9,862 nt of DNA from Gulosibacter sediminis (GCF_014904065.1 NZ_JACXJG010000005.1:288032-297893); one strand, 5' to 3'; shown: positions 1 to 6,850, counted from the stretch's first letter. Notes: a model not told the origin generated them from the sequence alone. Translations and numbers: made by a program.

Positions 1-1197
1 GACGATCGTCTTCTGCACGATGTTGCGCGCCTGCGGGGTGCCGAGCACCTCCTTGGTCTGACCCTCGAACTGCGGCTCAGGGATGCGCACGGTCACGACG
101 GCGGTGAGGCCTGCGAGGATGTCATCCTTGTCGAGCTTGTCGTTGCCGACCTTGAGCTTGCGCGCGTTCTTCGTGACTTCGTCGCGAACGACCTTGAGCA
201 GGCCTGCCTCGAAGCCGCTCACGTGCGAGCCCCCCTTCGGCGTCGCAATGATGTTGACGAAGCTGCGCTCGACGGTGTCGTAACCAGCGCCCCACCGCAG
301 GGCGAGGTCGACCTCCATGCGGCGCTCGACCTCGCGCGAGACCATGTGGCCCGTCTTGTCGTCGAGCACGGGAACGGTTTCGCGGTAGTGCCCCTCCCCC
401 TCCATCCGCCAGATGTCGGTGAGGGCCGCGTCGGGCGCGAGGTACTCGACGAACTCCGAGATGCCGCCGTCGTACTTGAATGACTCCTGCTCGGGTGCCT
501 GCGGGTCGCGCTCATCGGAAAGACGAATCTCGAGGCCCGGCACGAGGAACGCCGTCTGGCGGGCGCGGTCGCGCAGCTGCTCGAGCTGGAACGCGGCGTC
601 GCGCACAAACACCTGCGGGTCGGCCCAGTACCGCACCCGCGTACCCGTGACGTTTTTGCCCACCTTGCCGACCACTCGCAACTCGGCGTGGCCGGGCTGC
701 TCGGTGAAGGCCGATTCGGGCGAGGGCTCGCCGGAATCGGCGAAGACTCCGGCGTGGCCGCGCTGGAAGCTCATGGCGTAGGTCTTGCCACCACGATCGA
801 CCTCGACGTCGAGCCGGCTCGATAGCGCGTTGACGACGGATGCGCCAACGCCGTGCAGACCACCAGCGGCGCCGTAGTTGGTCGAGCCAAACTTGCCGCC
901 CGCGTGCAGCTTCGTGTAAACCACCTGCACGCCGGTCCAGCCAGTGCGTGGCTCGATGTCGATCGGCACACCGCGACCCTCGTCGCGAACCTCGACGGAG
1001 CCGTCCTGGTGAAGGATGATGTCGATCCTCGCGCCGTGGCCGCCGAGCGCCTCGTCGACCGAGTTGTCAATGATCTCCCACAAGCAGTGCATGAGCCCGC
1101 GTGAATCGGTCGAACCGATATACATACCGGGTCGCTTCCGCACCGCCTCGAGCCCCTCGAGTACCTGCAGATCTTCAGCCGAATACGCCTGCGCCAT
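1..1197 (-). CDS. parE: DNA topoisomerase IV subunit B (ParE; GyrB-family ATPase), partial, 3' end beyond window
   Basis: This is the ATPase subunit of a type IIA topoisomerase, which with ParC decatenates and relaxes DNA using ATP. The 399 codons in the window begin MAQAYSAEDLQVLEGLEAVR and carry the GHKL ATPase motifs: the N-box EIIDNSVDEALGG (residues 41-53), the Mg/ATP motif DEGRGVP (72-78) and the glycine loop GGLHGVGASVVNALS. The transducer-domain signatures WGAGYDTVERSFVNIIATPKGG and QFEGQTKEVLGTPQ follow. The TOPRIM domain lies beyond position 1, so the gene is cut by the window, not truncated in nature. The ATG at 1197 follows a perfect AGGAGG (1206-1211, complement) by 8 nt. I prefer ParE to GyrB because of the position close to sigA in this group and because the gene stands apart from dnaA/recF/gyrA. 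The GyrB family is certain; the ParE assignment is an inference. Confidence 0.88.
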   Translation of the reverse strand, partial: MAQAYSAEDLQVLEGLEAVRKRPGMYIGSTDSRGLMHCLWEIIDNSVDEALGGHGARIDIILHQDGSVEVRDEGRGVPIDIEPRTGWTGVQVVYTKLHAGGKFGSTNYGAAGGLHGVGASVVNALSSRLDVEVDRGGKTYAMSFQRGHAGVFADSGEPSPESAFTEQPGHAELRVVGKVGKNVTGTRVRYWADPQVFVRDAAFQLEQLRDRARQTAFLVPGLEIRLSDERDPQAPEQESFKYDGGISEFVEYLAPDAALTDIWRMEGEGHYRETVPVLDDKTGHMVSREVERRMEVDLALRWGAGYDTVERSFVNIIATPKGGSHVSGFEAGLLKVVRDEVTKNARKLKVGNDKLDKDDILAGLTAVVTVRIPEPQFEGQTKEVLGTPQARNIVQKTIV

Positions 1198-1224
1198 GAC
1201 CGGAACCTCCTAGTCCAAGCTTGA

Positions 1225-1256
1225 ATCCTATCGACTGCCGGGCAGTCAGGCGGCAA
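1225..1256 (-). promoter_or_regulatory. Candidate parE promoter
   Basis: Reading the minus strand, TAGGAT (complement of 1225-1230) fits the actinobacterial TANNNT -10 pattern and would place the transcription start about 20-25 nt before the parE ATG. A weak -35-like TTGCCG lies at 1251-1256, but the spacer is 20 nt, longer than the usual 17-18. The -10 box is reasonable and the -35 box is doubtful. Confidence 0.3.
1233..1247. repeat. Perfect 15-bp inverted repeat upstream of parE (candidate operator)
   Basis: GACTGCC-G-GGCAGTC has two perfect 7-bp arms around one central base. It lies between the putative -35 and -10 elements of parE, where a bound protein would block polymerase, and also upstream of the divergent ATP-grasp gene. 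No T-run follows on either strand, so it does not look like a terminator. The symmetry is seen directly; operator function is inferred. Confidence 0.4.
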
Positions 1257-1301
1257 GGCGCACCGCTGTCGCGGTAGCATCGAAGCCACTGTGTCGCCGA
1301 C

Positions 1302-1310
1302 GGAAGAGGA
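1302..1310 (+). promoter_or_regulatory. Ribosome binding site deciding the ATP-grasp start
   Basis: GGAAGAGGA ends 4 nt before the GTG at 1315. The alternative GTG at 1291 has no Shine-Dalgarno-like sequence. It does have a TANNNT box (TAGCAT, 1275-1280) 10 nt upstream, so leaderless translation from 1291 remains possible. Confidence 0.5.
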
Positions 1311-1314
1311 TTTT

Positions 1315-2340
1315 GTGCCTGGTGCATCCGCGAACAAGCTGCGTGTGAACTATCTCGTAGGGCGGGTGAAGGCACTCAATCTGCCGCGCGTGTGGCAACT
1401 CGCCGGTGACATCTCGAAGAACTTCCGCAAGCCGCGCATCGGCGTCGCCCTCGACATGTTCTGGTCGGCCGCGAAGTACGAGTGTGCGTTCCAGGACTAC
1501 CAAGACTGGGACTTCGCGATTCTGTCGAAGGCCGAACGCACGACGTTCATGACGCATCCGAAGTCGGACCACTACGCGCGCCGCTTCAACACCGATAAGC
1601 AGGCGAACCTGCGGCTGGCCGACAAGTCGAACTTCAATGTCGAGTTCGACGACCTCCTCGGCCGCGAGTGGCTCGACGTGCGCACCGCGAGCGATGCGCA
1701 ACTCGCAGACTTCGTCGAGCGGCACCCGAACCTCATGGCGAAGGTGCCCGATTCGCTCGGTGGCAAGGGAATCGAGCGCGTGCGCCCGGACGACATTGGC
1801 ACTGACCTCGCGCGCTTCCGCAAGATTCGGATGAGCAACCGGCAGTTTCTGCTCGAGGAGTTCCTCGTGCAGCACCCCCACCTCGTGGCGCTCAACGAGT
1901 CGAGCGTGAACACCATGCGCATCGTCACGTTCAACAACGGCGACCGCGTCGGCGTGATTGCCGTCGCGCTGCGCATCGGTGCGGGCGGCGACGTCGACAA
2001 CTTCTCTGGCGGCGGCATGTACACCATGCTCGACGAGGCCGGCATCGCGCAGTGCCCCGCCTTCGACGACAACAACGCGATCCACTCGATCCACCCGCTC
2101 AGTGGCGTGCCGATCGTCGGCTTCGAGGTGCCACACTTCGAGCGCGCGCTCGAACTGGTGGCGGCAGCCGCCCGCCGCATCCCGGAGGTGCCCTACGTCG
2201 GTTGGGACGTCGCGATCGCGCCGGATCGTCCCGTGCTGATCGAGGGCAACTACAACTCCGGTGTCTTCCAGGCGAAGCCTTCGGTGTCGGGTGTGCGGCG
2301 GGGCCTGCTCCCGCGCTACCGAGCGGTTATCGGCGAATAA
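1315..2340 (+). CDS. Sugar-transfer-associated ATP-grasp protein (ATPgrasp_ST family)
   Basis: The product is a 341-residue cytosolic ATP-grasp protein (349 if GTG 1291 is used) of the family Pfam calls sugar-transfer-associated ATP-grasp. Members are predicted, mostly from neighbourhoods, to ligate or modify cell-surface saccharides; the substrate is unknown. Supporting segments are VPDSLGGKGIERV (glycine-rich nucleotide loop), QFLLEEFLVQHPHLVALNES, then VNTMRIVTFNNGDRVGVIA, then LRIGAGGDVDNFSGGGM, and the closing metal/ATP motif LIEGNYNSG near residue 308. There is no signal peptide or membrane segment. The start at 1315 is chosen for its ribosome binding site. It is a single plus-strand gene between minus-strand genes, divergent from parE by about 117 nt, and its last 14 nt overlap the end of the CofE-like gene. 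No glycosyltransferase or other polysaccharide gene is nearby, so context does not support the name. The family call is firm; function is unknown. Confidence 0.85.
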   Translation: MPGASANKLRVNYLVGRVKALNLPRVWQLAGDISKNFRKPRIGVALDMFWSAAKYECAFQDYQDWDFAILSKAERTTFMTHPKSDHYARRFNTDKQANLRLADKSNFNVEFDDLLGREWLDVRTASDAQLADFVERHPNLMAKVPDSLGGKGIERVRPDDIGTDLARFRKIRMSNRQFLLEEFLVQHPHLVALNESSVNTMRIVTFNNGDRVGVIAVALRIGAGGDVDNFSGGGMYTMLDEAGIAQCPAFDDNNAIHSIHPLSGVPIVGFEVPHFERALELVAAAARRIPEVPYVGWDVAIAPDRPVLIEGNYNSGVFQAKPSVSGVRRGLLPRYRAVIGE

Positions 2341-3016
2341 TCCCCATCGGGGTCGACTGGTGACCCTGACCCAGCGGGTTGTCGCTGAGGATGCGCACGA
2401 ACGTGTCGTTCTGCTCTCGCTCGAGCGTCGTGCCGAGGATGTTGCCGCCAATGTCGTTGATATCGACAACGAGCACATCGACCTTGTTGCCCAGCAGGAT
2501 CTTGATGTCGCGAGCAACGCGCATTGGGTCCTTCGGGCCGAGCACGACGGACTCGTTGTACGGAGGAATCGTGTTCTTGGTCGGGCCGTCGATCGCGCGG
2601 GCCTTCTCGCCGGCAACCCGGTAAAAGTCGCCCGAACGGCCGAACGCCTTGGTCACCGCGGCGACACCCGAGGCGAGCAGGATGCGCGGGGTACCGCATT
2701 CGCGCAGCGCCATTTCCATGGTCTCGGGCATGCCGAGGCCGATGCCGTAGGGCGTCTTGGTGACGTACTTGGCGAGGAAGTTCGCGAGCGGGCGCGGCTT
2801 GATGTCGCCGGTCAACATCGAACGTCCCTGGGTGATCGCCACGATCTTCTCGGTGATGAACAGCACGTCGCCGTCCTGCACCTCGTCGGCGGCGTACGTG
2901 CGCACGACCTCGTGGAGGTCGTCACCCGGCATGACCACGCGAGTCTTGATCGGGATGCGGTGGTATTCGGTGCCGTCGACCGTCGAGGTCAGGGCCTTGC
3001 CATCATTCGCCTGCAT
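2327..3016 (-). CDS. CofE-like protein (coenzyme F420-0:L-glutamate ligase domain family)
   Basis: This 229-residue soluble protein resembles the F420-0:gamma-glutamyl ligase fold (COG1478/CofE). In F420 producers that enzyme adds glutamates to F420-0 with GTP. Family-like segments are IPIKTRVVMPGDDLHEVV and DEVQDGDVLFITEKIVAITQGR near the N-terminus, DINDIGGNILGTT late in the protein, and a conserved-looking centre (KAFGRSGDFYRVAGEKA, then AIDGPT). It has no FbiB-type nitroreductase domain. The classical CofE stretch DTFGRPWR is replaced by DINDIGGN, so it is probably a divergent branch. No other F420 gene is present, so glutamate ligation to F420 should not be assumed. The ATG at 3016 has AAGGAG 6 nt upstream (3023-3028), and the AA of the sigA stop codon TAA is part of it. 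The two genes are therefore one transcript and probably translationally coupled. The fold family is likely; the reaction is unknown. Confidence 0.75.
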   Translation of the reverse strand: MQANDGKALTSTVDGTEYHRIPIKTRVVMPGDDLHEVVRTYAADEVQDGDVLFITEKIVAITQGRSMLTGDIKPRPLANFLAKYVTKTPYGIGLGMPETMEMALRECGTPRILLASGVAAVTKAFGRSGDFYRVAGEKARAIDGPTKNTIPPYNESVVLGPKDPMRVARDIKILLGNKVDVLVVDINDIGGNILGTTLEREQNDTFVRILSDNPLGQGHQSTPMGIIRR

Positions 3017-3022
3017 ACGCGT

Positions 3023-3029
3023 CTCCTTA
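3023..3029 (-). promoter_or_regulatory. Ribosome binding site of the CofE-like gene overlapping the sigA stop codon
   Basis: On the minus strand TAAGGAG combines the sigA stop TAA with the Shine-Dalgarno AAGGAG, 6 nt before the ATG at 3016. A ribosome terminating on sigA sits on the initiation region of the next gene. Confidence 0.75.
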
Positions 3030-4430
3030 CTCGAGGTAGTCGCGCAGCGACTGCGAACGCGACGGGTGGCGGAGCTTCGCCATGGTTTTGGATTCGATCT
3101 GGCGGATGCGCTCACGCGTCACCCCGAACGTCTCGCCGATCTGGTCGAGCGTCTTTGGCATGCCGTCACCGAGGCCGAAGCGCATGCGAATTACGCCGGC
3201 CTCGCGTTCGGAGAGCGAGTCGAGCAGCGACTCGAGCTGACGCTGCAGCATCGTGAAGCTCACGGCGTCGGCCGGCACGACCGCCTCGGTGTCCTCAATG
3301 AGGTCACCGAACTCCGAGTCACCGTCCTCGCCGAGGGGCGTGTGCAGCGAAATCGGCTCGCGGCCGTACTTCTGCACCTCGACGACCTTTTCGGGCGTCA
3401 TGTCGAGTTCGTGCGCGAGCTCTTCCGGAGTGGGTTCGCGACCGAGGTCCTGCAGCATCTGTCGCTGCACGCGGGCGAGCTTGTTGATGACCTCCACCAT
3501 GTGCACCGGGATACGGATGGTGCGGGCCTGGTCGGCCATAGCGCGCGTGATGGCCTGACGGATCCACCAGGTCGCGTAGGTCGAGAACTTGAAGCCCTTC
3601 GTGTAGTCGAACTTCTCGACCGCACGGATGAGACCCAGGTTGCCCTCTTGGATCAGGTCGAGGAACTGCATGCCGCGACCCGTGTAGCGCTTCGCAAGCG
3701 AGACGACGAGTCGAAGGTTGGCGCCGAGCAGGTGGCTCTTTGCGCGCTTGCCATCGCGGACGATCCACTTGAGCTCGCGCTTGAGCTTAGCCTCGATGTC
3801 GGGCTGGCGAAGGAGCTTGTCCTCGGCGTACAGGCCCGCCTCGATACGCATTGCGAGGTCGACTTCTTCGGCGGCGTCGAGCAGCGGCACCTTACCGATC
3901 TGCTTCAGGTAGTCCTTAACGGGGTCGGCGGTGGCACCCGTGATGGTGCCCGAGTAGACCGGGGTGTCGTCATCGTCGGTGTTCTTGAGTACGAGGGCGC
4001 CAGCGGCCTTCACCGCGGACTCCGCCTTGATGGCGTCCTCCTCGGGATCCTCGCTCTTGTCATCGCGCTTGCCGAGGTCTGGGTCTTCGTCCTTCTCGGC
4101 GTGCTCTTCGTCGTCGGTCGAGGTCTCGATGTCCTTCTCGTCGACCTCGTGGTCTTCGTCGAGGTCGACCACGATGTGCTCGTCACCGTCAGCGGGCGTT
4201 GCCTTTTTTGCGGCCGTCTTCTTCGCCGGCGCCTTCTTCGGCGCGGCGGCCGACGCAGGGGCGCCGCCCTCGTGCGCAATGATGGCCCCGACGAGGTCAT
4301 CCTTCTTCAGCGTCGAGGCGCCGGTCAGGCCAATTTCCTTCGCAATCGCGCGCAGGTCTGCGACCTTGAGCGCGGAAAGCTCTTCCTTCGAACGTGCGGC
4401 CGTCACGTTCGGCGTTGCTCCTGCTGCCAT
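3027..4430 (-). CDS. sigA: Primary RNA polymerase sigma factor SigA/RpoD with N-terminal Rho_N-like domain
   Basis: This is the housekeeping sigma-70 factor that directs RNA polymerase to most promoters; it has 467 residues. Residues 18-52 ([20 protein letters not shown] and on to LVGAIIA) look like a Rho_N/SAP-type helical domain. An Ala/Lys stretch (57-80) and a very acidic linker (81-160) follow. The core starts with region 1.2 (168-198, [20 protein letters not shown]), then region 2 (about 232-300, including [20 protein letters not shown] and the -10-binding [17 protein letters not shown]). Region 3 carries [20 protein letters not shown]. Region 4 ends in the helix-turn-helix at 427-456 ([20 protein letters not shown]) and [11 protein letters not shown]. 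The core closely matches Mycobacterium SigA, so this is the group 1 factor. ATG 4430 follows GAGGGGGT; a TTG at 4445 is an in-frame alternative. The CofE-like gene follows after 10 nt. Confidence 0.96.
   Translation of the reverse strand: MAAGATPNVTAARSKEELSALKVADLRAIAKEIGLTGASTLKKDDLVGAIIAHEGGAPASAAAPKKAPAKKTAAKKATPADGDEHIVVDLDEDHEVDEKDIETSTDDEEHAEKDEDPDLGKRDDKSEDPEEDAIKAESAVKAAGALVLKNTDDDDTPVYSGTITGATADPVKDYLKQIGKVPLLDAAEEVDLAMRIEAGLYAEDKLLRQPDIEAKLKRELKWIVRDGKRAKSHLLGANLRLVVSLAKRYTGRGMQFLDLIQEGNLGLIRAVEKFDYTKGFKFSTYATWWIRQAITRAMADQARTIRIPVHMVEVINKLARVQRQMLQDLGREPTPEELAHELDMTPEKVVEVQKYGREPISLHTPLGEDGDSEFGDLIEDTEAVVPADAVSFTMLQRQLESLLDSLSEREAGVIRMRFGLGDGMPKTLDQIGETFGVTRERIRQIESKTMAKLRHPSRSQSLRDYLE
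4272..4391 (-). other. Rho_N/SAP-like domain coding segment within sigA
   Basis: This segment encodes residues 14-53 of the sigma factor. The pattern L-x2[32 protein letters not shown] matches the Rho termination factor N-terminal motif: a leucine-rich helix, AKELGI-like turn, small-residue loop, then lysines and a second helix ending in hydrophobics. It is recognised by eye from the family pattern; no profile search was run. Confidence 0.6.
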
Positions 4431-4477
4431 TACGGACCCCCTCAAGTGGTGCGGGCAAAACGAATGCCCAAGTCAAG

Positions 4478-4493
4478 TTCCGCCGAGGCGGAA
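4478..4493. repeat. Perfect 7+7 inverted repeat in the sigA upstream region
   Basis: TTCCGCC-GA-GGCGGAA has two perfect 7-bp arms and a 2-nt centre, about 50 nt before the sigA ATG. No T-run follows on the minus strand, so it is a poor intrinsic terminator for the MFS gene. It could be an operator, or a hairpin in the sigA 5' untranslated region. A TTGACT, a good -35 hexamer on the minus strand (complement of 4471-4476), lies directly beside it but has no matching -10. Confidence 0.4.
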
Positions 4494-4506
4494 TAGATTG
4501 GGGCAG

Positions 4507-4512
4507 ATAGTA
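4507..4512 (-). promoter_or_regulatory. Candidate -10 box for sigA
   Basis: Minus-strand TACTAT fits TANNNT and would give a leader of about 70 nt that contains the 4478-4493 inverted repeat. The corresponding -35 (TTCGGG, 18-nt spacer) is poor. Offered only as the best-looking -10 in the 106-nt gap. Confidence 0.25.
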
Positions 4513-4536
4513 AATGGTACACGCGCGGAGCCCGAA

Positions 4537-5886
4537 CTATTCCCATGTGTCGCCTCGACGGCGCATCCGGCGGGCCAGAGCACGCCACAGCGGCGCGACC
4601 ACGACGCCCTCTTCCGCGGCCATCCAGTTGCGGGTCTTGCCGCGGACGTGGAGCAGCGCAGCGATGCCGATCACTGTCAGGACGGGGAAAGTCCACATCG
4701 CGACGCGGAAAGCGTCCCACGTTGGCTCGGCGCCGCCGGTGACCGCGTCGATGCCGAGGCCAATCGTCAGGAACGCGATTGCGCTGGCGGTGAACCCGCC
4801 GACATTCACGATGCCGGAGGCCGAACCGTAGCTCGATGAGGGGTTGAAGGTTCGCGCAAAGTCGAAGCCGATGTTCGAGCCGGTGGTGGCAGCGCCGGTA
4901 ACCACGAGCACGAGGATGTAGAACCAAAGGGGCGGCTGGCCGGGCCAGAGCAACAGGAGAGACCAGAAGATCGCGCTCGTGATCGCGATGCCGATCACGA
5001 GGTTCGAACGCCGCAGCGGGAAGCGAGCGGTCAGCAGCCCAATCACCGGGCCGACGAACATGCCGACCACGACCGGCAGGATGAGCAGGGCGGAGGCGAG
5101 CTGGGGCGCGTAGCCGAGCCCCTGCACCATGAGGGGGTACCCCCAGAGCAAGCCGAACACGTTGCCCGGGAACTGCGTCGTGAAGTGCGACCAGAACCCG
5201 AGGCGTGTACCGGGTCGGCCGAACGCCCCGCCGAGCGTGCTGAACGCGCCGGCAAGCGACATTGGCTGACCGCCGAAGCGCGAGCCGGGCACATCCTTCA
5301 GCCCCGCAATCGCCGCGACGACGACGATCACCGAGAGGGATGCGGTGGTGAGGAAGGCGACCGTCCACTCGCTGAGGTGGAGCAACGTCGAGAACGGCAC
5401 AGCCGAGATGAACTGACCGAGTTGGCCAAGGTTACCCAACCATTGCTGCATGACCGGCACCTTGCGGGGCCGGAACCATGCCGAGATGATGCGCAGTCCG
5501 CTCACGAAGGTTGCCGCGTCGCCGAGACCGACGAGGACGCGCCCTACGACGGCCACCTCGATCGAAGGCGCGACCGCGACGATTACCTGGCCGACCGCCA
5601 TCAGCGCAGCGCCGCTAATGATCAGGCGCGAGGGGCCGAAGCGGTCGAGCAGCATGCCGACGGGAATCTGCGCCGCGGCGTACACGACGACCTGCATGAC
5701 CGCGAGCGTTGATAGCGCGGTGGCCGACGCATCGAATCGGGCAATCGCATCGACGCCGGCGACGCCGAGCGAGCTGCGCTGGGTCACCGCGACGATGTAC
5801 GCGACGAGCGCGAGGGTGAAGATGATGCCGGGAAGGCGCGGTGGGATCAGGCTGAGCGAGTGGGTGTTTGGGGTGTCCGTGGACAC
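4537..5886 (-). CDS. MFS transporter, substrate unknown
   Basis: This is a 449-residue polytopic membrane protein of the major facilitator superfamily, a proton- or gradient-coupled transporter in the cytoplasmic membrane. Hydrophobic segments are spread over the length, about 12 by eye, the first at residues 20-42. The MFS signature A between helices 2 and 3 is GMLLDRFGPSRLI (77-89). The second half begins after a cytosolic loop near FGGQPMSLAGAFSTLGGAFG, and the protein ends in a basic cytosolic tail (RALARRMRRRGDTWE). Length is normal for the family. The GTG start at 5886 shares its G with the TAG stop of the PAC2 gene (TAGTG). There is only a weak GGAAG about 15 nt upstream, so translation probably depends on coupling to the PAC2 gene. 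Sequence and context do not indicate the substrate. Import or efflux cannot be told apart here. Confidence 0.88.
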   Translation of the reverse strand: MSTDTPNTHSLSLIPPRLPGIIFTLALVAYIVAVTQRSSLGVAGVDAIARFDASATALSTLAVMQVVVYAAAQIPVGMLLDRFGPSRLIISGAALMAVGQVIVAVAPSIEVAVVGRVLVGLGDAATFVSGLRIISAWFRPRKVPVMQQWLGNLGQLGQFISAVPFSTLLHLSEWTVAFLTTASLSVIVVVAAIAGLKDVPGSRFGGQPMSLAGAFSTLGGAFGRPGTRLGFWSHFTTQFPGNVFGLLWGYPLMVQGLGYAPQLASALLILPVVVGMFVGPVIGLLTARFPLRRSNLVIGIAITSAIFWSLLLLWPGQPPLWFYILVLVVTGAATTGSNIGFDFARTFNPSSSYGSASGIVNVGGFTASAIAFLTIGLGIDAVTGGAEPTWDAFRVAMWTFPVLTVIGIAALLHVRGKTRNWMAAEEGVVVAPLWRALARRMRRRGDTWE

Positions 5887-6800
5887 TACTTTTCGTTGGG
5901 CTTCCGGCGCGCTGAGAGGTAGCGCTCGAGTTCGTTGGCGATGTCGTCGGCGCTCGGCATTTCGCCATCGGCGTCGGCAAATGGATTTTCACGGGGCGTG
6001 CCGCGCACCACGCCGTCGTATTGGGTTTCAAGCGCCTGAATGAGGCGCTGCATTTCTTCGTTCTCGGCGATCTGGGCGTCGACGTCGGTGCGGAACACGC
6101 GGTCGCGCTCGCGCAGCTGCTCGGTGTCGATCATGACGCCAGCCGCGCTCCCGATGCCTTCGAGGAGCTTCATGGCGCCGGCCGGCACGCTGGAATCGGC
6201 GAGGTAATGCGGCACCAGCACGACGAGGTCGACGACCGGCTCGTCGCTCGCCGTGAGCTCGAACTCGAGCTCGTGGAGGGCGTGTGCGGGCGCCTCGATA
6301 TTCGTCTGCCACACCGAGTTGTTCTCGATGAACTCGTCGCGGTTGCCGGTGACCGCGAGTCGCGCTGGGCGCGTGTGTGGCACGGGCATTGGGATCGAAT
6401 GTGCCCAGGTAGTACTTGACACCATGAAGTGGGCATGCAGACGAAGGAGGTCGCCGGTGAACTGGTCCCATCGAAAGTCTGGCTCGAAGCCGCTCAGCAG
6501 AAGGAACGGCTGTCCGAGCGAATCGTTGAGCAGCCGCAGGTCGAGACGCGGCACGCGGTACTCGGTGACGCGGTTCGACTCGAGCTTCACCACTGGGCGC
6601 CGCGCCCGATAGTCGAGCAGCTGGTCAGCGTCGAACGAGGCGACGACGCGTCCCTCGTCTTGCGAGAGCAGCGCCTCGATTCCTTGGCGCACCGTCTGCC
6701 CGGCATCCCTATACCCCGAGAGCAGCGCCACGAGTGGCAGGCCGGGAGGAATTTCATGCCATGCCTCGCCAGGACGGTACATCGAGGGATCAGAGAGCAT
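5886..6800 (-). CDS. PAC2-family protein (proteasome assembly chaperone-like)
   Basis: The product is a 304-residue cytosolic protein of the PAC2 family, named after a eukaryotic proteasome assembly chaperone. The bacterial members, common in actinobacteria, have no established function. Recognisable parts are an N-terminal stretch (GLPLVALLSGYRDAGQTVRQ), DADQLLDYRARRPVVKLES, and LLLSGFEPDFRWDQFTGDLL. A middle region follows with the acetyl-CoA-synthetase-like PHTRPARLAVTGNRDEFIEN, and then VVDLVVLVPHYLADSSVPAG. The C-terminal quarter is charged and probably helical (EENEEMQRLIQALE-like heptads, then ELERYLSARRKPNEK). No membrane segment is seen. ATG 6800 lacks a Shine-Dalgarno but sits 7 nt after TAGCAT, so it may be leaderless. 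It is the first gene of the minus-strand run and overlaps the MFS start by one base. The family is firm; the role is unknown, and no proteasome gene is in the window. Confidence 0.88.
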   Translation of the reverse strand: MLSDPSMYRPGEAWHEIPPGLPLVALLSGYRDAGQTVRQGIEALLSQDEGRVVASFDADQLLDYRARRPVVKLESNRVTEYRVPRLDLRLLNDSLGQPFLLLSGFEPDFRWDQFTGDLLRLHAHFMVSSTTWAHSIPMPVPHTRPARLAVTGNRDEFIENNSVWQTNIEAPAHALHELEFELTASDEPVVDLVVLVPHYLADSSVPAGAMKLLEGIGSAAGVMIDTEQLRERDRVFRTDVDAQIAENEEMQRLIQALETQYDGVVRGTPRENPFADADGEMPSADDIANELERYLSARRKPNEK

Positions 6801-6807
6801 GGCTTCA

Positions 6808-6813
6808 ATGCTA
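6808..6813 (-). promoter_or_regulatory. Candidate -10 box of a leaderless PAC2 transcript
   Basis: Minus-strand TAGCAT ends 7 nt before the ATG at 6800. That spacing puts the transcription start at or next to the A of the start codon. No convincing -35 and no ribosome binding site are seen, which is typical of leaderless actinobacterial genes. Confidence 0.45.
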
Positions 6814-6837
6814 CGCCCTCCCCCAGTTTCCTCGGCG

Positions 6838-6843
6838 TAGGCT
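6838..6843 (+). promoter_or_regulatory. Candidate -10 box of a leaderless pepA transcript
   Basis: TAGGCT ends 7 nt before the ATG at 6851, the same geometry as on the other side of this 50-nt divergent gap. No clear -35 or Shine-Dalgarno is visible. Confidence 0.45.
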
Positions 6844-6850
6844 CGTGGCC

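Noticed and set aside
1246..2616. Minus-strand open frame (456 codons) across the ATP-grasp gene
   Set aside because: It is a shadow frame with low-complexity composition, opposite a recognisable ATP-grasp gene and also overlapping the CofE-like gene in another frame.
4431..4445. TTG at 4445 as the sigA start
   Set aside because: The GAGGGGGT sequence lies between this TTG and the ATG at 4430 and serves as the ribosome binding site of the ATG.
4453..4469. GGGCA-N7-TGCCC hairpin before sigA as a terminator
   Set aside because: The stem is only 5 bp and no T-run follows on the minus strand.
2757..4496. Long plus-strand open frame (579 codons) opposite sigA
   Set aside because: It lies wholly antisense to the clear sigma factor gene and the end of the CofE-like gene. 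Such frames are expected opposite high-GC genes with strong third-position GC, and the translation resembles no protein family.
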